Shown: positions 23,253-33,759, numbered from the stretch's first letter. The stretch is 64,000 nt of DNA from Siphonodentalium dalli (GCA_032622095.1 CP136064.1:46947573-47011572), one strand, 5' to 3'. Translations and numbers: made by a program. Notes: generated from the sequence alone by a model not told the origin.

Positions 23253-24969
23253 AGCTGTGTTTATAGGCAAAACGATTAAATGGGTAGGGTTCTCTATTCC
23301 AAAGGTTCATTATTCCGAAGGTTCGCTATTCCGAAGGTTCATTATTCCGAAGATTCCCTATTCCGAAGGTTCATTATTCCGAAGGTTCGCTATTCCGAAG
23401 GTTTTCTATTCTGGGCGTTTTCATCCAGAAATGAATCAAAAGTTGCACCCCCACAAAAACCACACAAGGAATGAAAAATACTATTATGTTAGTATTCACA
23501 TATAGTACATGTAACACCCGATTATAATTCCTAATTTGTCCCAGATGTCGGTTATTAATAGAAAGAAGACAGTATCAGTTTATCATTGGTTATGGAAAGT
23601 TGAAAACACAATGACTGCATGACTGAAATAAACTACATGTACATGTAAGAGATACAGTCTGTCCTAACTGACAATCTGTATTTGAAAGAACATCAACATT
23701 AAACGCCTACTTAATTCCCCCCCCCCCAGATCACATATGTAAAATATATGCCATATTATATACCGTTTGAAATAGGAAGTTCTCTAACATTGTATTATCA
23801 ACTTATTCGGTGTAATAAACTGTGAACACGATGTTTTGGGTCAGTTACCAACGTGTTTTTGTGCTTAAGTTTCATCTGAGTTTTTTGCGCAAAGTGTATT
23901 ATTTTCAATGGAGGAGAATAACTCTTCATTTCAAAGATAGAGTTATTCCCCTTCCATTGAAAATACATTTTAGTATGAATTAGGTTGCATTCTGGGAGCC
24001 ATAACGGGGGTAATCTTTTTATGATTTCAGCTGTTTTCTATTTCTGTATGTGAACATGTTGCTATCGTTGAAATATCGACGTCTGTTCTGTGCTGAAGTT
24101 TCTACACATAGTATATTATTTTCAATGGAAGGGGAATAACTATCTATTTAGATATAGAGTTATTCCCCTTCAATTGAAAATAAACTATAGTTTGAATTCT
24201 GATCCATTCTGGGAGCTATAACGGGGAAAATGATTTTATGATTGCAGCTTTTTTCTATTACTCCATGGGCACATTCTGAGACAGATGTTTCAAATGGTGA
24301 CGAATTATACTATTTTAATCAGATGTTATGGCATAGTTTGTTATTAAAACCGTATTTCAAGGTACTATAAAAAAATAATCGGTGACTCGAAAATTAAGCG
24401 GGCCTTTAAAGTCAATACAAAGTCACAATTGCAGTTAGGTCCATCTCATACCCGTCTATTCGGCGATATTCTGCTACGCAGTATGTTATGGCGCTCCAGT
24501 ATTCATTATAATTTATAGCCCACTGTTATAAATCGCCTTTAGTTGGCGTATTCTTGCCTCTAAGATTATTGAGATATAAAATACGTAATGACATTAAATG
24601 GTATGGCAATATAGCAATTCTGTGGGCTGCGTGACGTGAATTTGTAGTGAGAAATAACGTCAATCGTAATGATTAAATCTCAACGAAACCCGCGAAAACA
24701 AACACAAATTACATTTATTGTTTTAATGTTTTAAGTTATTTCCTTCATACAAAGAGTCTTCGTAATAAAGAACCTACTCAATACTTTAGAATATAGAATT
24801 AACCTTTAAAATAACAAAAACCTTCGGAATAGCGAACCTTCGGAATAGAGAACCTTCGGAATAGCGAACCTTCGGAATAGTGAACCTTCGGAAGTAGTGA
24901 ACCTTCTGAATAGCGAACCTTCGGAATAGAGACATGTCCCCCGATTAAACAGCTGTGTTTATAGGCAAA
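23253..24969. mobile_element. Foldback-like element with minisatellite arms
   Basis: Direct repeats AGCTGTGTTTATAGGCAAA (19 bp) lie at 23253-23271 and 24951-24969. Just inside each is an array of an 18-bp unit: TATTCCGAAGGTTCGC-type at 23290-23411 and the reverse complement at 24821-24930, about six units each. CGATTAAA is also repeated directly inside both ends. Terminal inverted repeats built from short tandem units are the defining feature of Drosophila foldback elements. The interior holds another MITE (23703-24405). No coding region is recognised. Confidence 0.65.
23699..24409. mobile_element. TTAA-flanked MITE, family D, copy 2 (nested)
   Basis: TTAA at 23699-23702 and 24406-24409. The right terminus AATTAAGCGGGCCT matches family D at 16962-17403; the left terminus is diverged (ACGCCTACTTAATT followed by a C run). 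The interior has two copies of an ATTTTCAATGGAAGGGGAAT hairpin (about 23890-23970 and 24115-24180), so it is an internally duplicated relative. Confidence 0.7.
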
Positions 24970-24970
24970 T

Positions 24971-25043
24971 TTGTATATAAAATGGTGTATGCATACCCAA
25001 CCATCAGCATATGACTGGAGGTAGCGTTATGTTAAACGTGATG
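24971..25043 (+). repeat. 73-bp direct repeat, left copy
   Basis: Perfect match to 33166-33238. It is the left arm plus loop of a hairpin whose complete form is at 33166-33270. Here the right arm is missing after TGATG, exactly where the LINE-bearing segment begins. Confidence 0.95.
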
Positions 25044-25252
25044 CCCGACACTATGCTATGAATTTGGATAGTCACTTAAAGCTCGTGTTTTGTGACCACG
25101 TGACTGCGGTAATGGCGGGTGGTTGTGCTTTTTACTGATAGCCGAAATTTCCCATTAAAATCAGGAAAAATAACAGACATTCAACTCTCGGCTACATATA
25201 TGATAGAACCACCTTAGAAGCACAGAATCGCGGGCCATATTACACCATTCTA

Positions 25253-26446
25253 ATGGAGAAAGACGCCGAAAATAAGCGCAAAGCGTCAACCGAACTGACT
25301 CCACCGAAGCCGCCGTGTCAGCCATTGAAAGAATTTCACGACAATGGAAGAGACAGTCATCAATCTTCACTCGGCGACATATCGCAAGTAATTACAGAAA
25401 GTTTATCTTTATTAAACGGCATACCCGAAGGAATAGAATGTGAAACAGCCAAGAGTAAACTTGAAAACGTTTGTGCCTCGAAAAATGAAAATTCTCAGAC
25501 TGACCTAGTTTTGAACACAACTGTACAGACAGAGAACGTTAACCTTAAAGCCACAATAAATAACACTGTCAACAACCAAGATTTTTCCTCAGACCCAATA
25601 TGTAGGAAGAGTGACATGATTGAGGTTATGGCAGCTCTGCAAACAATACAACTTCAACTAAATGTGCTTGAAAATGTAAAGGCAGATGTAAACTCCCTCA
25701 AGACAAGGGTAGATACTGTGGAAAAAAATGTATCGTCTCTTGATTCGCGAGTTACAGCAATAGAAAATGGAAATGTGCAGCAAGGATCAATTATACCAAT
25801 AGACCATGAAATCACCCAACCAGCTTTTGCTAAAATAGTGAAAGACAACATGAGGTTAAATGAGGCAATGAAAACTCTCCAGTCTGAAAACAAAGCCATA
25901 AAATCAGTACTAGAAGACCACACAAATAAACTTGGTGAGCTAAAAGAAGAAATGGTAGACTTACAGGGAAGAAGTATGAGGGAAAACTTGATGTTCATAG
26001 GACTAGACGAAACAGAGGTGTATGATGGAAATAACAGTATGTCGACTGAACAGTTGATTCTCGATTTCATAAAACATAAACTGAAAGTTAAAGAAAAAGT
26101 TCTCATTGACAGAGCACACCGTGTTGGAGAAATAAAATCAGCCAGAGATGTAAACGACAGGCCACGCCCCATAGTGGTGAAATTCACCTTTTTCAATCAA
26201 AAGGAACTGGTACGGAAGCATGCAAGAAATTTGACCAAAGACGACAGAATATATGTAAATGAACAGTTTCCAAGAGATGTCCAGAAATATAGAAAGGATG
26301 TGTTACTGCCTATGGCAAAAACAGCAAAGGAAAATGGAGAAAAATCCAGAGTTGTTAATGACAAAATTTATATTAACAATAAATTGATAAATCCCAAAAG
26401 CCCCCACCATACAAACAGGCTATTGTCAAACATGGGAAGGCTATAA
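25253..26446 (+). CDS. LINE ORF1 protein (coiled coil, RNA-binding type)
   Basis: 397 codons, intact. It starts MEKDAENKRKASTELTPPKP, with a polar, Ser/Pro-containing N-terminal region. From about residue 120 heptad-like segments (LQTIQLQLNVLENV, VNSLKTRVDTVEKNVSSLD, LQSENKAIKSVLEDHTNKL) predict a coiled coil for multimerisation. The C-terminal part has RSMRENLMFIGLDE, DRAHRVGEIK, RPRPIVVKF and a KYRKDVLLPMAKTAKE stretch, the layout of L1 ORF1p-like (Transposase_22) proteins that bind element RNA. ATG choice: first in frame, with an A-rich leader. It ends 4 bp before an ATG that overlaps a TGA in the ORF2 frame. Confidence 0.85.
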   Translation: MEKDAENKRKASTELTPPKPPCQPLKEFHDNGRDSHQSSLGDISQVITESLSLLNGIPEGIECETAKSKLENVCASKNENSQTDLVLNTTVQTENVNLKATINNTVNNQDFSSDPICRKSDMIEVMAALQTIQLQLNVLENVKADVNSLKTRVDTVEKNVSSLDSRVTAIENGNVQQGSIIPIDHEITQPAFAKIVKDNMRLNEAMKTLQSENKAIKSVLEDHTNKLGELKEEMVDLQGRSMRENLMFIGLDETEVYDGNNSMSTEQLILDFIKHKLKVKEKVLIDRAHRVGEIKSARDVNDRPRPIVVKFTFFNQKELVRKHARNLTKDDRIYVNEQFPRDVQKYRKDVLLPMAKTAKENGEKSRVVNDKIYINNKLINPKSPHHTNRLLSNMGRL

Positions 26447-26454
26447 AACCATGA

Positions 26455-28398
26455 GGGTGCGCAGGGAGGAAAAATCTGAGGGTTCTGTCCTTAAATGTGT
26501 GTGGTATAAGATCAAAGGCTACCGAGCCAGAATTTCTTGACTTTGTAAACCAGTTTGATGTACTTTGTCTCCAGGAGACAAAAACTGACAATGCTGATGT
26601 GATAAGTATCCCAGGATTTCAAACCCTGGGCATTAACAACAGGAAAGAATTGGCTTTGTATCGATCAGGGGGCCTGGGACTTTTTGATAAAGATAAATTG
26701 AAGGAAATTGTGGAAATTATCCCAGGTACCAAAGAGGGAAACATAGTTCAGTGGTTCAAAATTACCCACACTCCCAATGAATTGCCCATAGTAATGGGGA
26801 ATATTTATATACCTCCAGAATCCAGTAGATTTTCCTCCCCGGACAATTTCCAGAAACTGGAAAGTATGATTGCGGACATATTGAAAATAACACCTAAACT
26901 GATATTGATGGGTGACTTTAATGCGAGGACAGGTAAATTGGTAGATTATGAAGATAACTCATATATGAGTAGCCTGTTAGTGGGTGGAGTCTTGGAGGGA
27001 TTCACATTAAACCGAAGTATACAAGATACTTCTAATAATAACTATGGTTATAAATTAGTTGACATGTGCAAAACTACCGAAATGCTCATATGTAATGGTA
27101 GGGTTGGACGTGACCAATTGATTGGGAGTCTTACCAGTAAAGGAGCAAGTCTTATTGACTATGCTGTGTGCACCGTGGAGACTATAGAACACATTACTGA
27201 TTTAGCAGTGCTTGAATATGATGAGTTTTTATCTGACATCCACTCCCCTGTTGTAATTGATATAATATCAGAAAATCCTTATTCAGAGATGGAAAGTAAT
27301 AGTACTGGTATCACAAATGGTCCCTTAGAGAATCAGGTAACAGTCGTTAAACCCTGGTCTCATGAAAAAGCAGCTGATTATCTTATGAATTTTTCCAATG
27401 ACAAAATAAATAATTTTCTTATTACTTTGACAGAAATGGAAGAAAATGAAAATTTATGCCAAACTGAATTGACTGATATTACACAGAAGTTATCTGTTTT
27501 GCTTTGTGAAAATGCAAAGACAGTACTTGGAACTAGGAATAAAAGGAATAAAAAACCTAAAAGAAAATCTATAGCACCCTGGTTTAATAGCGACTGCTCC
27601 AATTCTCGCAGTACCTATCGAAGAGCCAGAAAGTTGTACAAGAAATTTAACACAAATGAGAATCTTAAATCACTTCTAGAATGTAAACACAAGTATAAAA
27701 TGGCAATCAGGAAAAGCAAAATCAAATATAATTTTGAATTCCGAAATAAAATACGCCATATAAGAACAAGTAAACCCAAAGACTTCTGGAAGCTTATTAA
27801 AGAAATTGATACTAATGTACCTCAACAACATATGCCAAATGCAAAGGATTTCTCTGACCACTTCAAGGCCCTGGACAATTCTATAATGGACATGGGTGAA
27901 CTGCCAAATTGTATATTTACTGAACATGATTATGATACAAGTTCACTAAATTGTGACATTGACTGTGAAGAAATTGAAAAAGCTATTCAATCACTTAGTA
28001 ATGGTAAAGCCCCTGGATTTGATGGATTAATTAATGAATATATAAAATGTTCAGTAGATGTAATGAAACCAGTTTATGTAAAACTTTTCAATTTGATATT
28101 AAAAACAGAACTTTTCCCTAGTGACTGGAGTGTAGGTGTAATTAGACCAATTTACAAGGGTGGTAATAAGCAGTCTCCTGACAATTACAGGCCCATAACA
28201 CTAGTCAGCTGCCTATCTAAGGTATTTACCAGTATACTCAATAAAAGAGTTTATTCATTTTTGGAAGTAAATCAAATATTATCTGAGAATCAAGCTGGCT
28301 TTAGAAATAAATATTCAACCTTAGATCATATTTTTACACTAAACTCTATGATTGAATTGCCAAACCAATTAGTGGCAGCCTTTACTGTGCCTTTATAG
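26455..28398 (+). CDS. LINE ORF2, part 1: AP endonuclease and N-terminal reverse transcriptase
   Basis: The frame is open from 26455 with no ATG near its start; the nearest ATG (26451) is in another frame. It begins with LRVLSLNVCGIRSK, the usual start of an APE domain. Counting from 26497 as codon 1, catalytic landmarks are QET (E27), GDFNA (139-143), SLIDYAV and SDIHSP (246-251). A linker follows, then the reverse transcriptase start with NGKAPGFDGL (about 502), DNYRPITLVSCLSKVF and NQAGFRNKYSTLDHI. It ends in a premature TAG at 28396-28398 because of a frameshift. Role: nicks target DNA and primes reverse transcription. Confidence 0.85.
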   Translation, partial: GCAGRKNLRVLSLNVCGIRSKATEPEFLDFVNQFDVLCLQETKTDNADVISIPGFQTLGINNRKELALYRSGGLGLFDKDKLKEIVEIIPGTKEGNIVQWFKITHTPNELPIVMGNIYIPPESSRFSSPDNFQKLESMIADILKITPKLILMGDFNARTGKLVDYEDNSYMSSLLVGGVLEGFTLNRSIQDTSNNNYGYKLVDMCKTTEMLICNGRVGRDQLIGSLTSKGASLIDYAVCTVETIEHITDLAVLEYDEFLSDIHSPVVIDIISENPYSEMESNSTGITNGPLENQVTVVKPWSHEKAADYLMNFSNDKINNFLITLTEMEENENLCQTELTDITQKLSVLLCENAKTVLGTRNKRNKKPKRKSIAPWFNSDCSNSRSTYRRARKLYKKFNTNENLKSLLECKHKYKMAIRKSKIKYNFEFRNKIRHIRTSKPKDFWKLIKEIDTNVPQQHMPNAKDFSDHFKALDNSIMDMGELPNCIFTEHDYDTSSLNCDIDCEEIEKAIQSLSNGKAPGFDGLINEYIKCSVDVMKPVYVKLFNLILKTELFPSDWSVGVIRPIYKGGNKQSPDNYRPITLVSCLSKVFTSILNKRVYSFLEVNQILSENQAGFRNKYSTLDHIFTLNSMIELPNQLVAAFTVPL

Positions 28399-29891
28399 AC
28401 TTGTCCAAGGCCTTTGATAGAATATGGAGGGAAGCACTATGGTATAAACTTATTTCATCAGGGCTAGATGGGAAGATTGTGAATGTCATAAAGAACATTT
28501 ATAATGACATAAAGTCATGTGTCATGGTTGGGGATAGTATGTCACCAATGTTCACTTGTTCACAAGGAGTACGCCAGGGCGATAATCTCTCCCCGATACT
28601 TTTCTCAATTTACCTAAATGACCTTGAGCAATATATAAATGAGAGCTGTATCAACCCACTCACCCTAAGCTCATTAACAGGTAAAATAATGTTCAGATAT
28701 GTCAAATTATTTGCATTACTCTATGCAGATGACACTATTCTTATGTCTGACACAGCAGAAGGGTTAGAGGAGATCCTAGAATGCTATGATAACTACTGCA
28801 CAAAGTGGAAACTAAATATTAACCATTCTAAGACAAAAGTAGTAATTTTTGGTGAAGGGCGCGATGAAATTTTACCATTCTATTTAGGGGAAACACCTGT
28901 TGAAACTGTTAATAGCTACAAGTATCTGGGAGTGTTGTTTTCAAATGAGAGTACATTCCTTGATGAAAAAAAGAGGCGCTGCAGTGAAAGTAAGAAAGCC
29001 ATGTTTGCTCTTATAAGTAAAATGAGGAAACTAAATTTCCCTGTTGACGTCACCATTGATATTTATAGTAAAATGATTCTTCCAATATTAACATATGGGT
29101 GTGAAGTGTGGGGCTTTGGCTCAACCTCAGTGATTGAGACAACAGAACTTTGGTTTTTGAAATTTATACTGGGAATCAAAAAGACAACCCCTACCGCTAT
29201 GGTTTATGGTGAGGTAGGGTTAACTCCGGTGTCTGACATTATTAAACACCGTATGCTTTGTTTTTGGGCAAAATTGATCACTGGTGAATCAGGTAAAATA
29301 TCCCGAACTATATATACAGCAATGTTCCATAAACAAACTGGTATAAGATGTCTTAAATGGATGAATCATATCAAAAACCTATTAAACAGGTTGGGATTAT
29401 CATTTATTTGGCAAACTCAGAACATATGTGGTGAAAAATGGTTTAGGGAAACTACTAAACAAGAATTAAAAGATATTTATATTCAAGGTTGGAAAAATAC
29501 CCTAGAATCCTCTAATAAATATCAAATGTACAGAGCCATAAAAATGGACTATAAAATGGAACCCTTTCTCAAATATCTTTCAGATTATGAGACAAAATGC
29601 TTAGTCAGATTTCGAACCAGAAACCACAGATTGCCTATTGAAACAGGTGATTGGGAAGATAAAAGTATTGGGGACAGATTATGCTCCTTCTGTGGAATGG
29701 GGATTGGGGATGAGTACCATGTTCTCCTTAAATGTACTAAATTAAACCTGATTAGGAAAAAGTACATAAATGAGTACTTTTATCAAAGGCCTAGTGTCTA
29801 CAAATTAAGAGAATTGTTTAACCAAGATATTGAAACTCTCAAAAATTTATGCAAATTCATCAGACAGATAAAGGTAACATACAATGATTAG
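28383..29891 (+). CDS. LINE ORF2, part 2: reverse transcriptase core and Cys/His tail
   Basis: Continues ORF2 in a different frame after a lesion between about 28350 and 28385. The frame reads CAFIDLSKAFDRIW, then CSQGVRQGDNLSPILFSIYL and the catalytic LLYADDT. Counting from 28401 as codon 1, Tyr-Ala-Asp-Asp is at 108-111. NSYKYLGVLF and ILTYGCEVWG follow, then a C-terminal zinc-knuckle-like CSFCGMGIGDEYHVLLKC (about 428-445). The stop is at 29889-29891. Without the lesion ORF2 would be a continuous polyprotein of about 1,140 residues. Confidence 0.85.
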   Translation, partial: YCAFIDLSKAFDRIWREALWYKLISSGLDGKIVNVIKNIYNDIKSCVMVGDSMSPMFTCSQGVRQGDNLSPILFSIYLNDLEQYINESCINPLTLSSLTGKIMFRYVKLFALLYADDTILMSDTAEGLEEILECYDNYCTKWKLNINHSKTKVVIFGEGRDEILPFYLGETPVETVNSYKYLGVLFSNESTFLDEKKRRCSESKKAMFALISKMRKLNFPVDVTIDIYSKMILPILTYGCEVWGFGSTSVIETTELWFLKFILGIKKTTPTAMVYGEVGLTPVSDIIKHRMLCFWAKLITGESGKISRTIYTAMFHKQTGIRCLKWMNHIKNLLNRLGLSFIWQTQNICGEKWFRETTKQELKDIYIQGWKNTLESSNKYQMYRAIKMDYKMEPFLKYLSDYETKCLVRFRTRNHRLPIETGDWEDKSIGDRLCSFCGMGIGDEYHVLLKCTKLNLIRKKYINEYFYQRPSVYKLRELFNQDIETLKNLCKFIRQIKVTYND

Positions 29892-31900
29892 GCAGGCTGT
29901 GGCACCGAGAATAGTAAATAGTACAATACTGAATTCACCATTAAGAAAACTGGTGCTCATCCTCATCCACCAATATCTGACCTAAGAGGGATACCTAATT
30001 TAATTATGCATCAATATATGTTATAATATATTTAAAGATAGAACTTTGTTGTACATGCACATGTATATCCATAGACATATGTTCCTGTATTTATCTTTTA
30101 TCATATATGATACTCACGAGTTATATGCACAAATTACTGTATTATGTTGATTCTTTTTATTATGAAATATACATGTATCTCAATATACATGTATGCTAAT
30201 ATGCTGACAAGCAGTGTCGGTGGACTCTGATGGTGGATACACAATATATGAATTTTGCTTAAACGTTGCAAATGGAAGTTACATTTGTAAGTTTTTTCAG
30301 AGACGACACCAACTTCTGTATCACAGTAGTGCATAAATGAAACTACCCCTCTCTATTGTTGAGAGATGTGAATTTGTGGCAAGATGCGGTTGTTAGATTG
30401 TTCATTATACCAGAGAAGCAGTGTCAGTAGAGACACTGATGGTGGATATACAATATATGATATTTTGCTTATATTGTTAAAAGTGGAAGTTGAAGTTGAA
30501 GACTTGAAGTTGTAAATTTTTTTCCAGAGATGACACCAATCTCTGTTTCACAATAATGTAGAAATTAAAATCTCCCTCCATATTATTGAGGGATGAAATT
30601 TTATGAAATTTTGTGGCCTGATGCGGTTGTTATAGGCCCCCTCCTCTCTGCAATATATATATGAAATAACCTGTAGCACGAAATCAACCATTTGATCTCC
30701 TAAACATGATATGTTATTATATACAGTTATGCCCAATTTAAACTGATAACTGCATATGGACCAACCAGGGGACACGGAGACTTGATGTATGACTTTGAGT
30801 CAAATAAAGTTATATATAGTGCCCATGTCAGCCTGGAGCTGTTCCCATCTGCAGTCAAAGGGAGGTAATACAACATGTGGCAATATGTTACAAATATACA
30901 TGTACACTGTATTATGTGATGGTAAAATTGAAATTTTGTATCAGTAGGCCAGATATTTGGCTTGAAAATTAGTGTATGGTAAAATAATATCTATTTATTT
31001 ACCTGAATTTGGAAAAGTACTATTACATAACTAACAAGTAGTATTATCAGAGAAACAAATGGATACAAAATAAGTCTCTAGTCTATATTACTAGTATCAC
31101 AGCAGCGATATCACATGGAAGCTACATTTGTAAGTTTTTTCAGAGATGACACCAACTTCTGTATTATAGTTGTGCATAAATGTATAACACAAGTTATGTC
31201 CAATTTAGACCGATGACTGCATATGGACCAGACAGGGGACACGGAGACTTAATGTATGACTTTGAGTCAAATATAGTTATGTATGGTGCCCATGTCAGCC
31301 TGGAACTGTTCCCATGTGCAGTCAAAGGGAGCTAACACAACATGTCAACTGGATACCAATATACAGTACATGTGATAGTAAAATTGAAACTTTGCATCAG
31401 TAGGTCAGACATTTGACTTGAAATAAGTGTATGGTAAAATGATATCTATTTATTTACTTGAATTTGGAAAAGTACTATTATATAACTGACAAGTAGTGTT
31501 ATTAGAGAAACAAATGGATACAAAATAAGTCTCTAGTTTATGTTATATCACAGTAGCGACATCTTACCAAGAAAATGATCATTCTACATGACATGTGTGT
31601 TGTAATACACATGAAATCATATCTCAAATTTGCCAAAAGCTTCCCCACTTACTGGGTTAATATTAAAGATCTATTTCAATATGACATGCACATGTACTGT
31701 ACTTATGCACTTGTCCTGGAGTGTGTCATATAAAAGCATATATCAATGTAGGCTGAATTTGAACCAATGACTGCATATGGACCACCAGGGGATATGGAGA
31801 CTAAATGTATTTAGTCTACAGATCAGCCTGGTGATGCTTCTATGTGCAGTCAAAGGGAGAAAATTCTAAATCCACTGACTGCTAACTAAAATGTAGATCA
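29892..31900 (+). repeat. LINE 3' region with tandem modules
   Basis: A module of about 210 bp occurs at 30204-30395 and 30413-30650, with a partial copy at 31105-31180. It shares AAGCAGTGTC, CTGATGGTGGATA and CAGAGAYGACACCAA. A second module, period about 465 bp, starts near 30725 and 31190 with a partial third near 31748; it shares GACTGCATATGGACCA, GTGCCCATGTCAGCCTGGA and TGCAGTCAAAGGGAG. These are probably duplicated 3' UTR segments of the LINE, although separate insertions are possible. Confidence 0.65.
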
Positions 31901-31975
31901 TGCCATGAACCTCTGCTCCGCGGACAGCGTACTCCAGCTGACAGCTGGGTGGAGATTCATGGCATGATCTAACAA
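31898..31975. repeat. Short hairpin related to 50522-51041
   Basis: TAGATCATGCCATGAACCTC pairs with the right end (GAGATTCATGGCATGATCTA). The termini resemble those of the longer hairpin element in gene 2 intron 1, so this is a minimal version of that family. Confidence 0.7.
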
Positions 31976-32740
31976 AAAGGTGCCTATGCAAGATTGTTTA
32001 TGAACAATATCGTTCTTACCGACACTATCTGTTCTATCTCCATCCCCTCAGAGAACACGCGCACATATTGAAAAGGTAATTCCATGTCAAATTTTCCTCA
32101 TTGTGAACAAACTTACGAGCGAATTACATAATAACCAACATAAAGAAATCGTCTCGAAGCACGATGAACGTACTGACCCAGTGACCGTGAAACCGATTAA
32201 CAGTATCATTTCTATTTTAAGAAACACGCGCGACACAATTTAGTGCTAACTTCTACGCGTACCAACTGACCTGAATATCTTAATACAGTGACGTACCTCA
32301 AAATGTGAGATGGAGCTAGATCACATTTATTTACTCAGTTTCCACATGCGTACATGTACATATGTATGTATGTGTATGTATGTATGTGACATCTGTGTTA
32401 TATATCCCCATAAAAGTGCCACACGTCGTACTGCATATTACTTAATAATTTGATTTTGATCTTTGTGTTATATATTGTGGGGGGGGGTGATTATGTGCAG
32501 TGATTGCACCATGGAATCACAGTTCATGGAAGGCGGCGGAGGGCAGGGACCCGGCCCTCTGATGGTGATAGTTCCTGAACATTACCGTTGGCGGACCGGG
32601 TTTGTGCCCTCGGTGGCCTTCTTGGAATGTTTTTCCAAATTATATAGGACAGATTTGTCATGTATATCACGTGACTCATTTATTATTGTAAATATGTTAT
32701 GAATATATACAGTCTATACAATGTAAAATGATTAATATTA
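31976..32740. other. Non-coding, microsatellite
   Basis: Holds a GTATGTATGTATG-type microsatellite near 32345-32390. Nothing else is recognised. Confidence 0.45.
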
Positions 32741-32741
32741 G

Positions 32742-33095
32742 TCGACATTTTTATGTCTGTTTACGGAATTCATCAGATTCCAGTTGGTTACCACGTCATG
32801 TGGAAGATTTTTGCAATGTGTATATCGGAATGCATAAGATTCCATTGTTGTTTATACCACGTTGGGTGGAATCGATGGATTTGCAAATTTCATGCAATCA
32901 TTCTGTGTCTCCGGAATGCTTAAGATTCCATATTAGTTTGTGCCACGTTTGTGGTAAGTTGGATTTGCAAATTTCATGCAATCATTCTGTGTCTCCGGAA
33001 TGCTTAAGATTCCATATTAGTTTATGCCACGTTTGTGGTAAGTTGGATTTGCAAATTTCATGCAATCATTCTATGTATCCGGAATGCGCGTCCAC
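32742..33095 (+). repeat. 72-84 bp minisatellite
   Basis: Two full 84-bp units and a third partial one (from about 32876) share GATTTGCAAATTTCATGCAA, GGAATGCTTAAGATTCCATA and GCCACGTTTGTGG. Two shorter diverged units precede them. The frame is open and reads a 28-residue repeat with CNHS and CHVCGK, but there is no gene context. Confidence 0.85.
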
Positions 33096-33165
33096 CGCCA
33101 ATTTCGACTCGACTGACGATGTGCAGACTCTCTGATCGAATTAAGATAGAAATCAAACTGGTGGG

Positions 33166-33350
33166 TTGTATATAAAATGGTGTATGCATACCCAACCATC
33201 AGCATATGACTGGAGGTAGCGTTATGTTAAACGTGATGGTTGGGTATGCATACACCATTTTATATACAAACCCGTGATGGTTGGGTATGCATACACCATT
33301 TTATATACAAACCCGTGATGGTTGGGTATGCATACACCATTTTAAAAACA
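33166..33350. repeat. Perfect hairpin with extra right arms
   Basis: The left arm TTGTATATAAAATGGTGTAT... (33166-33201) pairs perfectly over 36 nt with 33235-33270, with a loop of about 33 nt. Two further right-arm copies follow in tandem to about 33350. The left arm plus loop (33166-33238) is the 73-bp sequence also found at 24971. Confidence 0.9.
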
Positions 33351-33467
33351 GACTCCTCTCGACTGGCAACCAGTTTGGCTAATACATAAGTGATAGTAAA
33401 AATAAATCAAACTAATTTCAAATTTACAAATCATAGTGATATATACAGAGCAGTGGTCATCGAGTTA

Positions 33468-33544
33468 TTTATGGAATTAAAAAGGAAACAAAACAAGTCA
33501 TATAGACAAAATGACTTGTTTTGTTTCCTTTTTCATTCCATAAA
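33468..33544. repeat. 34-bp arm hairpin
   Basis: Arms 33468-33501 and 33511-33544 pair with one mismatch around a 9-nt loop. The arm contains AAAGGAAACAAAACAAGTCA. Not contained in any other repeat seen here. Confidence 0.85.
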
Positions 33545-33759
33545 TTTGACATTTACTTCATGCATTCCTATGTATTCTGTTTTCACAACTCTGTTGTTCA
33601 CTCCACATGTTTTATCTTTCACCTTTCGATCTCTTGTTCTATCTTTCCATTATGCAAATACTGTTCTTTTCCGAGGAGGTGACTCCATATAAGCAGATGG
33701 CGCGTGATGTTAAGTCGTCTTCTCTCCCAAACTTACCATACCGAAGTACATGTACATCA

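Larger units (their letters stand above)
25044..29891 (+). mobile_element. Near-complete APE-type LINE
   Basis: Contains a 5' leader of about 209 bp, ORF1 (25253-26446) and ORF2 (about 26455-29891, with one internal frameshift). The order endonuclease, reverse transcriptase, C-terminal Cys/His motif defines a non-LTR retrotransposon of the APE class. The clade is not assigned with confidence; the ORF1 type (coiled coil plus basic C-terminal domain) occurs in L1/Tx1-like groups. The few lesions imply a recent insertion. The 3' boundary is uncertain and may extend to about 31900. Confidence 0.85.

Noticed and set aside
26497-26499. ORF2 start at GTG 26497
   Set aside because: The frame is open to 26455 and the conserved LRVLSLN segment lies upstream of this codon; it is not a credible animal start.
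25654-27927. Antisense ORFs opposite the LINE ORFs
   Set aside because: Shadows of ORF1 and ORF2, which have clear domain motifs on the + strand.
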